Below are positions 37,401-43,781 of a stretch of 64,000 nt of DNA, in pieces. The notes under the pieces are model-generated. The model did not search any database, had not been told where the DNA came from, and worked only from the letters and a program-made list of their open reading frames with translations. A program made the translations under genes and the position numbers. The stretch covers positions 992,001-1,056,000 of the forward strand of contig NZ_FOFN01000001.1 of the NCBI RefSeq assembly GCF_900111025.1, written 5' to 3'. The stretch is from Hyunsoonleella jejuensis (GTDB taxonomy: Bacteria; Bacteroidota; Bacteroidia; Flavobacteriales; Flavobacteriaceae). Every line of letters starts with the position of its first letter. The first letter of the stretch is position 1.

Positions 37401-37898
37401 ATTAGAGAAACGGTTGATAAAGGGTTTACAGAACCCGACCCTCGTGAAGATTTTTCAGGAAATGATGTGGCGAGAAAACTTTTAATTTTGGCCAGAGAGT
37501 TAGATTTGAAAAATGAGTTTGAAGATGTTGAAATACTTAATTTAATACCAGAAGCTTATCGAGATATTTCGGTTGAGGAATTTTTAAGTCAGTTGGAAGT
37601 TTTGGACGATCAATATCAGAATTTGAAAGACGAGCAAAAAGAAGGGCACGTACTGCGGTATGTTGGTGATTTGTCGGGTGATTTATCTCAAGACAAGGGG
37701 AATTTAGAGGTAAAATTGGTATCTATTCCAGAAGATAGTACTTTAGGCCATGTAAAAGGCAGTGATGCGATTTTTGAAATATTTACAGAAAGTTATGGCG
37801 AGCAACCTATCGTGATTCAGGGAGCAGGAGCAGGAGCAGAAGTTACAGCGCGTGGTGTTTTTGGGGATATTTTGCGCTTGAGTAAGTATATTAATTAG
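34500..37898 (+). CDS. trifunctional homoserine O-acetyltransferase / aspartate kinase / homoserine dehydrogenase
   Basis: The 1132-residue protein joins three enzymes. Residues 1-328 are an alpha/beta-hydrolase acetyltransferase of the MetX type, with NHALTGN, the nucleophile S126 in GGSLGGG, an Asp in VDSDLFF and a His in VHGHDAF. Residue 329 onward begins MKVLKFGGKSLANG, the aspartokinase start, with GFIASN and LGRNGSNYTAALIA and two ACT-like regulatory segments. From about residue 772 (INIAIFGHGGVGGALI) a homoserine dehydrogenase follows, with TVGAGLPLIDT and TEPDPREDFSGNDVARKLLIL. Together these make O-acetylhomoserine from aspartate semialdehyde and phosphorylate aspartate. It is downstream of metY and the SAM riboswitch. 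Confidence 0.92.
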   Translation: MKHKLQHITIKDYTTESGVLNPEIKLSYQVFGKSLGSAPIVLVNHALTGNSEVAGDNGWWKDLIGTDKVIDTKLYTVLAFNIPGNGFDGFVIDNYKDFVARDVAKLFLNGLKTLKTGRLFATIGGSLGGGIAWEMAVLQPDFTEHLIVVATDWKSTDWLIANCQIQEQFLLNSKNPVHDARMHAMLCYRTPESFKERFQRSKNDDLEIFNVESWLLHHGNKLQERFQLSAYKLMNQLLKTIDVTKGRDTNFNVLENIEAKIHIIGVDSDLFFTAEENRETHKQLALTHPNVTYNEIHSVHGHDAFLMEYDQLEKIVEGIFVPHSKRKRMKVLKFGGKSLANGKGLKTVLSIIKQKVEAGDRITVVVSARGAATDDLESILNKALKGESYQEDLEAFKAYQTEPLKTIDFSEEFSVLDKLFEGVSLLRDYSKKTKDNILAQGELLSVKLIVNLLNAHGIKAKATDARELIKTDESFGNAQPLSKLSKENTQAYFSKNKDVVNVVTGFIASNLKNETTTLGRNGSNYTAALIANFLDAEELQNYTHVSGIYTADPVLVPDAKQIRELSFSEANELANFGTSVLHAKTIIPLVEKNINLRILNTFNADDEGTLITARPSTKEVTSLTILDNVALLNLEGRGLLGKIGVDARIFGALSKYGISVSIVSQGSSERGIGLIIDADQATQAVIALEREFESDFYSQDVNKIDVVDDVAVISIVGIELSSFHKPFNALIKNQITPLLFNNTVTGKNVSLVVKKSQLHKAVNVIHGEVFGISKKINIAIFGHGGVGGALINQILKSKDDIEKRKGINLNVFAIANSRKLILDKNGVNTNWQEAIKHSTYDSSIEDIITYAKNHHLENLIAVDNTASDVFYNNYIPLVEAGFDLVSSNKIANTISHEFYTKLRKQLGEHNKQYLYETTVGAGLPLIDTIKLLHESGENITRIRGVFSGTLSYLFNNFSVQDKPFSAIIRETVDKGFTEPDPREDFSGNDVARKLLILARELDLKNEFEDVEILNLIPEAYRDISVEEFLSQLEVLDDQYQNLKDEQKEGHVLRYVGDLSGDLSQDKGNLEVKLVSIPEDSTLGHVKGSDAIFEIFTESYGEQPIVIQGAGAGAEVTARGVFGDILRLSKYIN

Positions 37899-37906
37899 TA
37901 CGTTTT

Positions 37907-37930
37907 GTCATCCTGAACTTGTTACGGGAT
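37907..37930. repeat. dispersed palindromic repeat unit
   Basis: GTCATCCTGAACTTGTTACG followed by GGAT is a degenerate unit of the GTCACCCTGA-type family. It fills the 45-base gap before metZ. Confidence 0.55.
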
Positions 37931-37943
37931 ATAAAAAATAAAC

Positions 37944-39113
37944 ATGAGTAAGAAAAAACAATTCGAAACAGAAGCCATTAGAACACAAAGTGCAACCACG
38001 CAGTTTTCTGAGCATTCGGTACCGTTATATTTAACTTCGGGGTTTGTATTCGATGATGCCGAAGAAATGCGCGCCTCTTTTGCGGAGGAAAAACAACGCG
38101 ATTTATACAGCCGCTACAGCAACCCAAACGTAAACGAGTTTGTAGATAAAGTGTGCGAAATGGAAGGTGCGGAAGCAGGTTTTGCGTTTGCAAGTGGTAT
38201 GGCTGCGGTGTTTTCTACATTCGCCACTTTGTTGGATGCGGGCGACCATGTGGTGTCTTGTAGTTCGGTGTTTGGGGCTACGCACGGGCTATTTACTAAG
38301 TATTTCCCAAAATGGAATATTGAATGTTCGTATTTTAATATGGATGAAGTTGAAACGATAGAGGATTTAATTCAACCAAACACCAAATTTATTTACGCTG
38401 AAACGCCAACCAATCCAGGAGTCGATGTTTTGGATTTAGAATATTTAAGTACCATTTGCAAAAAGCATAATCTGTTATTGGTAATTGATAATTGCTTTGC
38501 GACCCCATATTTACAAAACCCGATAAAATTTGGCGCAGATTTGGTAATTCATTCCGCAACTAAATTGATGGACGGACAAGGACGTGTTCTTGGTGGCGTT
38601 ACTGTTGGACGAAAAGAGTTGATAAGAGAAATATATTTATTCTCGAGACTAACAGGACCTTCTATGAGTCCATTTAACGCATGGGTATTGTCCAAATCTT
38701 TAGAGACCTTGGCAGTCCGTGTTGAGAAACATTGCGAAAATGCGTTAAAGTTAGCAGAGTTTTTAGAAGCGCATCCTAAAGTAAAATGGGTGAAATATCC
38801 GTTTTTAAAGACGCACCCAAAATACGACATCGCCAAAAAACAAATGCGCTTAGGAGGCAACATTGTAGCTTTTGAAGTTGAAGGCGGATTGGAAGGTGGT
38901 AGGTTGTTTCTGGACGCCATTGAAATGTGCTCGCTATCGGCAAACTTAGGTGATACAAGAACTATTGTAACGCATCCTGCAAGTACTACACATGCCAAAG
39001 TTGAAGCAGAAGTTAAAGCTGCTGCAGGTATTACCGATGGTATGGTGCGCTGTTCTTTAGGACTGGAGCATATTGATGATATTATAGCTGATATTGAGCA
39101 AGCTTTGTCTTAA
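37944..39113 (+). CDS. metZ: trans-sulfuration PLP enzyme, O-succinyl/acetylhomoserine sulfhydrylase type
   Basis: The 389-residue protein is of the Cys/Met metabolism PLP family. SEHSVPLYLTSGFVFDDAEEM, DLYSRYSNPNVNEFVDKVCEMEGAE and YAETPTNPGVDVLD are present, and the PLP lysine is in HSATKLMDGQGR near residue 207. The DGQGR form with the SRYSNP block is that of MetZ O-succinylhomoserine sulfhydrylases. Because the pathway here makes O-acetylhomoserine (MetX domain in the preceding gene), it may accept that ester, or act as a second sulfhydrylase beside MetY. It ends the metY-metX/thrA-metZ unit. Confidence 0.88.
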   Translation: MSKKKQFETEAIRTQSATTQFSEHSVPLYLTSGFVFDDAEEMRASFAEEKQRDLYSRYSNPNVNEFVDKVCEMEGAEAGFAFASGMAAVFSTFATLLDAGDHVVSCSSVFGATHGLFTKYFPKWNIECSYFNMDEVETIEDLIQPNTKFIYAETPTNPGVDVLDLEYLSTICKKHNLLLVIDNCFATPYLQNPIKFGADLVIHSATKLMDGQGRVLGGVTVGRKELIREIYLFSRLTGPSMSPFNAWVLSKSLETLAVRVEKHCENALKLAEFLEAHPKVKWVKYPFLKTHPKYDIAKKQMRLGGNIVAFEVEGGLEGGRLFLDAIEMCSLSANLGDTRTIVTHPASTTHAKVEAEVKAAAGITDGMVRCSLGLEHIDDIIADIEQALS

Positions 39114-39158
39114 TTTTTATAGGTAAATAGCAAGTTTTTCAATGTTTTACAAAGAATT

Positions 39159-39184
39159 TCTTAAATTGGTTAACCAATTTAAGA
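39159..39184. promoter_or_regulatory. perfect 26-bp palindrome, probable operator of the alginate lyase gene
   Basis: The half-site TCTTAAATTGGTT is followed at once by its exact reverse complement, giving 26 bp with no spacer and no mismatch. The core TTGGTTAACCAA has the TGGT-N2-ACCA form seen for some GntR/FadR-type regulators. It lies 10 bases upstream of the -7 element at 39194 and would cover the -33 region, so a bound protein would block transcription. No regulator gene is next to it. Confidence 0.75.
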
Positions 39185-39193
39185 GTTAAGTGC

Positions 39194-39201
39194 TATTTTT
39201 G
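39194..39201 (+). promoter_or_regulatory. -7 promoter element of the alginate lyase gene
   Basis: TATTTTTG matches TAnnTTTG exactly and lies 13 bases before the ATG at 39215. The -33 position falls within or at the edge of the palindrome. Confidence 0.6.
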
Positions 39202-39214
39202 TAAAAAACATGCT

Positions 39215-40420
39215 ATGAAACCAATAAGAGTTATTTTTACACTTCTAATTTTTATATCAATTACTAGTTGTAGTTCAGAAGATTCAAATGAAGAAGAGAA
39301 GGCTATAGAATTGAGTTTATCTTCAGTTTCTGAATTTTCTTCAAATCAAGAAACAAAATCACTTACAGTAACTGCTAATTTATATTGGTATACTGCAAAT
39401 AACAATGATTGGATTACCCTTACTCCCACCAATGGAACGAATAATGGGACTATAAATATCACTGTGTCTTCAAACCCAACAGAAATTAAACGTACCGGAA
39501 TAATTAGTGTTATAGGCGGAGATGTAGCAAGAGATTTAACCATTACCCAGGCGGGAAAAGAGGCAAATACAGGAGGATTAGATGCAAATAAAGCACCTTC
39601 AGAAAATTTTGATTTATCTACTTGGAATTTAAGCATTCCAGAAGATAAAGGGAATGGTACAGCAACTACAATTACCGTTAGCCAGATTAATAATAATTAT
39701 GAAAACAGTAACTATTTTTATACTGGTGATGATGGCGGCATGGTGTTTAAATGTCCAGTAGATGGCTTTAAAACTTCTGCAAATACAAGTTATGTAAGAG
39801 TAGAACTGCGTGAAATGTTACGAGGTACTAATACAAGTATAAGTACGCAAGGTGTAAATAAGAACAACTGGGTTTTTGGTACTGCCCCCGAAGCTGATAA
39901 AAATGCTGCTGCGGGTTATGATGGAGAAATGAACGCCACACTTTCAATAAATCATGTGACTACAACAGGTAGTAGTAGTCATATTGGTCGCGTTGTTATA
40001 GGTCAAATTCACGCCAATAGTGATGAGCCCATTCGTTTGTATTATAGAAAGCTAAAGGACAATGAATTAGGGGCAATTTATTTTGCTCACGAGCCCACTG
40101 ACGGTAATGGAGATGAACAATGGCATGAAATGATAGGTTCAAGAAGTAATAGCGCATCAAATCCTTCTGATGGAATTGCACTAAATGAAAAATTTAGTTA
40201 TAGGATAAAAGTTGTTGGAGATATTTTGACTGTAATCATTATGAGAGAAGCAAAAGATAACGTTGTCAAAACCATAAATATGGTGAATAGCGGATTTAAC
40301 GTGGGAGGACAATATATGTATTTCAAAGCAGGTTTATACCATTTGAATAACTCTGGAGATGCTGACGATTATGCTCAAGTTACGTTTTATGCTTTAGAAA
40401 AATCACATACAACTAATTAA
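39215..40420 (+). CDS. polysaccharide lyase family 7 alginate lyase, lipoprotein with BACON-like domain
   Basis: The protein has 401 residues. A lipoprotein signal (VIFTLLIFISITSC) is followed by a BACON-like beta domain (residues about 30-115, NDWITLTPTNGTNNGTINITV), common in Bacteroidota surface enzymes. The PL7 catalytic domain then has YVRVELREML near residue 195, GQIHA near residue 263 and YMYFKAGLYHLNN near residue 367. These carry the Arg, Gln, His and Tyr of the active site. PL7 enzymes cleave alginate by beta-elimination. The gene stands alone within sulfur genes, with its own operator and promoter, so it looks like an isolated member of an alginate response. Confidence 0.9.
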   Translation: MKPIRVIFTLLIFISITSCSSEDSNEEEKAIELSLSSVSEFSSNQETKSLTVTANLYWYTANNNDWITLTPTNGTNNGTINITVSSNPTEIKRTGIISVIGGDVARDLTITQAGKEANTGGLDANKAPSENFDLSTWNLSIPEDKGNGTATTITVSQINNNYENSNYFYTGDDGGMVFKCPVDGFKTSANTSYVRVELREMLRGTNTSISTQGVNKNNWVFGTAPEADKNAAAGYDGEMNATLSINHVTTTGSSSHIGRVVIGQIHANSDEPIRLYYRKLKDNELGAIYFAHEPTDGNGDEQWHEMIGSRSNSASNPSDGIALNEKFSYRIKVVGDILTVIIMREAKDNVVKTINMVNSGFNVGGQYMYFKAGLYHLNNSGDADDYAQVTFYALEKSHTTN

Positions 40421-40459
40421 TTTTTATTTAAAAAAACACCAAAAAATAAGTAAACAGAT

Positions 40460-41260
40460 TTGATAGATAACAAAACGATATACCAAGTAGATGCGTTTAC
40501 AGATGCAGCATTTAAAGGAAACCCTGCAGGGGTTATGATTTTAGACACCTTACCTTCAGAGGAATGGATGCAAAATATGGCTGCAGAAATGAACTTATCC
40601 GAAACGGCTTTTGTTGCACCAAATAACTCAGGTTATGATATAAGGTTTTTTACCCCAACGGTTGAAATTGCTTTATGTGGGCATGCTACTTTGGCTTCGG
40701 CGCATATCATGTATGAAATGGGAATTGTATCTTCTGAAGATAGTATTCATTTTAATGCAAAAGGAGGAAAACTGGAAATTACTAAGGATGGAGATTTTAT
40801 CTCTATGACATTTCCGCAATATCGCTTATCCAAGGCTGAAACTCCTATAAACTTCAAATCATATTTAGGTTTTGAACCCGTTGCGTTTTACAAAAGTGAT
40901 GACAATTGGGTTGTTGCAGTTGCTGAACATCAAAAAGATATTGAAAATTGCAATCCTAATTTTGAAGCTTTAAAGGCTAATGGACTTGGGCATCTCATGG
41001 TGACATCCGAAGGAAAAATTGAGAATGTAGATTTTGTAGTGCGTTGTTTTGTACCACAGGCAGGAATTAATGAAGATCCAGTTACGGGATCAGCGCATTG
41101 TGCCTTAACACCTTTGTGGGCAAATAGATTAGGCAAAACTGAAATGGTGTCTCATCAAATTTCTGAACGAGGTGGTGTTTTAAATGTTGCGCTTAAAGAT
41201 TATAATGTGGAAATTAAAGGAACAGCAATTACTGTTTTTGAGGCTACATTGAAAATATAA
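40460..41260 (+). CDS. PhzF-family isomerase
   Basis: The 266-residue protein has the PhzF signatures GNPAGVMIL, the catalytic Glu in MNLSETAFV, DIRFFTPTVEIALCGHATLASAH, and NEDPVTGSAHCALTPLWA. The family covers epimerase/isomerase enzymes of the diaminopimelate epimerase fold; outside phenazine producers the substrate is usually unknown. No ATG lies near the conserved start, and an in-frame stop is just upstream (40451), so the TTG at 40460 must be used. The next gene, an Rrf2 regulator, begins 18 bases downstream. Confidence 0.87.
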   Translation: MIDNKTIYQVDAFTDAAFKGNPAGVMILDTLPSEEWMQNMAAEMNLSETAFVAPNNSGYDIRFFTPTVEIALCGHATLASAHIMYEMGIVSSEDSIHFNAKGGKLEITKDGDFISMTFPQYRLSKAETPINFKSYLGFEPVAFYKSDDNWVVAVAEHQKDIENCNPNFEALKANGLGHLMVTSEGKIENVDFVVRCFVPQAGINEDPVTGSAHCALTPLWANRLGKTEMVSHQISERGGVLNVALKDYNVEIKGTAITVFEATLKI

Positions 41261-41278
41261 TTTATATATATTAGCAAT

Positions 41279-41692
41279 ATGCTTTCTAAAAAAACAAAAT
41301 ATGGACTAAAGGCTTTAGCCTTTATTGCAAGAAGTGGGGACGATGTTCCCGTTCAAGTAAGTGCAATAGCCAAGAATGAGCAAATTCCCCAGAAATTTTT
41401 AGAAAGCATCTTGTTAACACTTCGAAAAGCGGGTGTCTTAGGTTCTAAAAAAGGAAAACATGGCGGTTACTATTTGAGAAATGAACCTTCTGAAATAAAA
41501 ATGACTGACGTAATGCGAGTTTTGGAGGGGCCTATTGCTATGGTACCTTGTGTAAGCCTAAACTATTACGAGAAGTGTGATGATTGCCCTGACGAGCACA
41601 AATGTAGTGTGCATAAACTAATGATTGAAGTTAGGGACAGTACACTTAAAGTGTTCAGAAATACTACATTGGCTGATTTATCTCAGGTTTAG
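41279..41692 (+). CDS. Rrf2-family transcriptional regulator with cysteine cluster
   Basis: The 137-residue protein has the Rrf2 winged helix (MLSKKTKYGLKALAFIARSG, then KFLESILLTLRKAGVLGSKKGKHGGYYL). Four cysteines follow at residues 91, 100, 103 and 109 (CVSLNYYEKCDDCPDEHKC), similar to but spaced differently from the IscR cluster ligands. It lies directly before the sulfate assimilation operon, so a role as its regulator, sensing cysteine precursors or an iron-sulfur cluster, is likely by context. CymR and CysR-type Rrf2 proteins do this in other bacteria. Confidence 0.9.
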   Translation: MLSKKTKYGLKALAFIARSGDDVPVQVSAIAKNEQIPQKFLESILLTLRKAGVLGSKKGKHGGYYLRNEPSEIKMTDVMRVLEGPIAMVPCVSLNYYEKCDDCPDEHKCSVHKLMIEVRDSTLKVFRNTTLADLSQV

Positions 41693-41787
41693 CCATTAAC
41701 AAATTCTTAAATTTTACCAAGAACTTAATAAGTTTTCTTCGATTTATCGTCGAAATGCATCATTATTCTAAAAAATAAGTTTCACAG

Positions 41788-41817
41788 TTTGTAGACTGAA
41801 AAAAAATATTACTTTTG
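41788..41817 (+). promoter_or_regulatory. promoter of the sulfate assimilation operon
   Basis: TTTG (41788-41791) and TACTTTTG (41810-41817) are separated by 18 bases, close to the Bacteroidota consensus. The start would be near 41824, about 37 bases before the first gene. Confidence 0.75.
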
Positions 41818-41843
41818 TAATCCCTACTAAATTGATAGGATTA
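41818..41843. promoter_or_regulatory. candidate operator for the Rrf2 regulator
   Basis: TAATCC (41818-41823) and GGATTA (41838-41843) are inverted around CTACTAAATTGATA. The site directly follows the -7 element and covers the expected transcription start. The form ATTGATAGGATTA resembles CymR/Rrf2-type boxes, and the Rrf2 gene lies just upstream. Confidence 0.5.
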
Positions 41844-41860
41844 ATATAATATAACGACAA

Positions 41861-42118
41861 ATGATTGCGCAAATGTTATTAAAGAGTAAAGAAAAGTCCA
41901 CTTACAAAGAAGACAGTGTTGGTGAAAAACCGATACGTAGTGTAGCCAAAGCTTTGAGTTGGCGCGTTGTAGGTACTTTAGATACTCTAGTGGTTTCTTA
42001 TATTTTAACAGGAAGAATATCTCTTGCGGCCTCAATAGCTTCTGTAGATTTTATTACAAAATTGATTTTGTACTTCTTCCACGAGCGTATTTGGAATGTT
42101 ATTAAATGGGGAAAATAA
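41861..42118 (+). CDS. DUF2061 small membrane protein
   Basis: The 85-residue protein has the DUF2061 pattern: KPIRSVAKALSWRVVGTLDTLVVSYILTG, then SVDFITKLILYFFHERIWNVIKWG. Two hydrophobic helices are present. In Bacteroidota and other bacteria DUF2061 genes often lie at the head of cys operons, so a role in sulfate uptake or its regulation is suspected but unproven. It is the first gene after the operon promoter and is 12 bases ahead of cysH. Confidence 0.88.
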   Translation: MIAQMLLKSKEKSTYKEDSVGEKPIRSVAKALSWRVVGTLDTLVVSYILTGRISLAASIASVDFITKLILYFFHERIWNVIKWGK

Positions 42119-42130
42119 ACGGATAGAACA

Positions 42131-42751
42131 ATGTTTACGGAAGAACAAATAAAAGAATTAAACGAGGCGTATAAAGAAGCTTCGCCTTCAGAAATTATTC
42201 ATAAGGCTTTTGAACTTAATAATAAAGCAGTAGTAACTACAAACTTTAGACCTTATGAAGCTGCAATCCTTCATGCGGTAAGTGCTATTGAATCTCAAAT
42301 ACCTGTAGTTTGGTGTGATACTGGTTATAATACACCACAAACTTATAAGCACGCAGAACAAGTTATTAAAGATTTAAACTTAAATGTGTCTTTATATGTA
42401 CCAAAACAAACATCTGCACACAGAGATGTGGTTATGGGAATTCCTAGTATTGATGCTCCAGAGCATGCTTTATTTACAGAGCAAGTTAAGCTAGAACCTT
42501 TTAAAAGGGCTATGGATGAGCATAAACCAAACGTATGGTTCACAAACTTGCGTCAAGGGCAAACTGCTTTTAGAAACAGCATTGGTATTTTTAGTTTAAG
42601 TAAAGATGGCGTATTAAAAGTGAGTCCATTTTATTACTGGTCTGATGAAAAATTAGATACTTATTTAGAGGAAAATAATTTACCGAACGAGTTTAAATAT
42701 TTCGACCCAACTAAAGCATTAGAAAATAGAGAGTGTGGTTTACACGCTTAA
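42131..42751 (+). CDS. cysH: phosphoadenylyl-sulfate (or adenylyl-sulfate) reductase
   Basis: The enzyme reduces activated sulfate to sulfite. The 206-residue protein has the PP-loop-like nucleotide site in the first half (VVTTNFRPYEAAILHAV, PVVWCDTGYNTPQTY) and ends ENRECGLHA, where the Cys is catalytic. The CC/CxxC iron-sulfur pairs of the APS-type reductases are absent. That form normally uses PAPS, yet no cysC (APS kinase) is seen in this operon, so substrate choice (APS or PAPS) is open. Neighbouring cysD and cysN provide APS. Confidence 0.9.
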   Translation: MFTEEQIKELNEAYKEASPSEIIHKAFELNNKAVVTTNFRPYEAAILHAVSAIESQIPVVWCDTGYNTPQTYKHAEQVIKDLNLNVSLYVPKQTSAHRDVVMGIPSIDAPEHALFTEQVKLEPFKRAMDEHKPNVWFTNLRQGQTAFRNSIGIFSLSKDGVLKVSPFYYWSDEKLDTYLEENNLPNEFKYFDPTKALENRECGLHA

Positions 42752-42761
42752 ATAAGATATT

Positions 42762-43667
42762 ATGAAGAAAGATACATCACATATCAATTCGCTTGAAAAT
42801 GAAGCGATTTACATCATGAGAGAAGTAGCAGCACAGTTTGAAAAACCAGTGTTGTTATTCTCAGGAGGAAAAGATTCAATTACTTTGGTAAGACTTGCGG
42901 TAAAAGCATTCTATCCTGCAAAAGTACCTTTTCCCTTAATGCATATTGACACAGGACACAACTTCCCTGAGACCATTGATTTTAGAGATCGTTTGGTACA
43001 AGAATTGGGTTTAGAACTAATTGTAAGAAACGTTCAAGATTCTATCGACCAAGGAAAAGTGAAAGAAGAGTCCGGTCGTTATGCCAGTAGAAACATGTTG
43101 CAAACCACAACACTTTTAGATGCTATTGAGGAGTTTAAATTCGATGCATGTATTGGAGGAGCCAGACGTGATGAGGAAAAAGCAAGAGCAAAAGAGCGTA
43201 TTTTTTCCGTGCGTGATGATTTTGGACAATGGGATGAGAAAAACCAACGTCCGGAATTGTTTGATATGTTGAATGGTGAAATTGACCATGGGCAGAATGT
43301 TCGTGTATTCCCTATTTCTAACTGGACAGAGCTTGACGTTTGGTCTTATATCGAAAAAGAAAATATTGAAATCCCATCCATTTATTTTGCTCATAAACGC
43401 AAAGTGTTTTTGAGAGATGGATTGATCTGGTCTGCCGAAGACGGTGTGGTTTACAGAGATGAAGAGGAGGAAGTAATTGAAGAAATGGTGCGTTTTAGAA
43501 CTGTAGGTGATATGAGTTGCACTGCAGCGGTATTGTCTGAAGCAGCAACAATTACAAAAGTGGTTGAGGAAATTAGGGATTCTTCAATTTCAGAACGTGG
43601 TGCCCGTATTGATGATAAACGCTCTGAGGCAGCAATGGAAAAACGTAAACAACAGGGGTATTTTTAA
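42762..43667 (+). CDS. cysD: sulfate adenylyltransferase subunit 2
   Basis: The catalytic half of ATP sulfurylase makes APS from ATP and sulfate. The 301-residue protein has the PP-loop PVLLFSGGKDSITLVRLA near residue 32. Also present are HIDTGHNFPETIDFRD, GGARRDEEKARAKERIFS, FPISNWTELDVWSYI and the end RISERGARIDDKRSEAAMEKRKQQGYF, broken here into its known blocks. It works as a heterodimer with the CysN GTPase, whose gene is 114 bases downstream. Confidence 0.96.
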   Translation: MKKDTSHINSLENEAIYIMREVAAQFEKPVLLFSGGKDSITLVRLAVKAFYPAKVPFPLMHIDTGHNFPETIDFRDRLVQELGLELIVRNVQDSIDQGKVKEESGRYASRNMLQTTTLLDAIEEFKFDACIGGARRDEEKARAKERIFSVRDDFGQWDEKNQRPELFDMLNGEIDHGQNVRVFPISNWTELDVWSYIEKENIEIPSIYFAHKRKVFLRDGLIWSAEDGVVYRDEEEEVIEEMVRFRTVGDMSCTAAVLSEAATITKVVEEIRDSSISERGARIDDKRSEAAMEKRKQQGYF

Positions 43668-43684
43668 AATTTTCTTTTGAAAAT

Positions 43685-43772
43685 TTTGCCTTTAGCTTTT
43701 GGTTTGTAGCCTTTAGCAAACAATAAAATGAATATTAAATGGGCTAACAGCAAATAGCAAATAGCCAACAGC
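43685..43772. repeat. short AT-rich tandem-like words between cysD and cysN
   Basis: The gap contains TTTAGCTTTTGG, GTAGCCTTTAGC on one side and CTAACAGCAAATAGC, AAATAGCCAACAGCC on the other. The two halves are imperfect inverted copies made of TTAGC/GCTAA words. It separates two subunit genes of one enzyme without a promoter or terminator of clear form. Confidence 0.5.
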
Positions 43773-43781
43773 CAAATAAAA

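Noticed and set aside
34500-37898. Assembly artefact joining metX and thrA
   Set aside because: The frame is open without a break, the junction is smooth (KRKRMKVLKFGGKS), and similar fusions are known to me in Bacteroidota.
38549-38998. 149-codon minus-strand frame inside metZ
   Set aside because: It is complementary to conserved metZ coding sequence and shows no protein signature.
43685-43772. Possible CRISPR-like short repeat between cysD and cysN
   Set aside because: The words are 5-7 bases, imperfect and partly inverted, without equal spacers; it is a simple-sequence patch.
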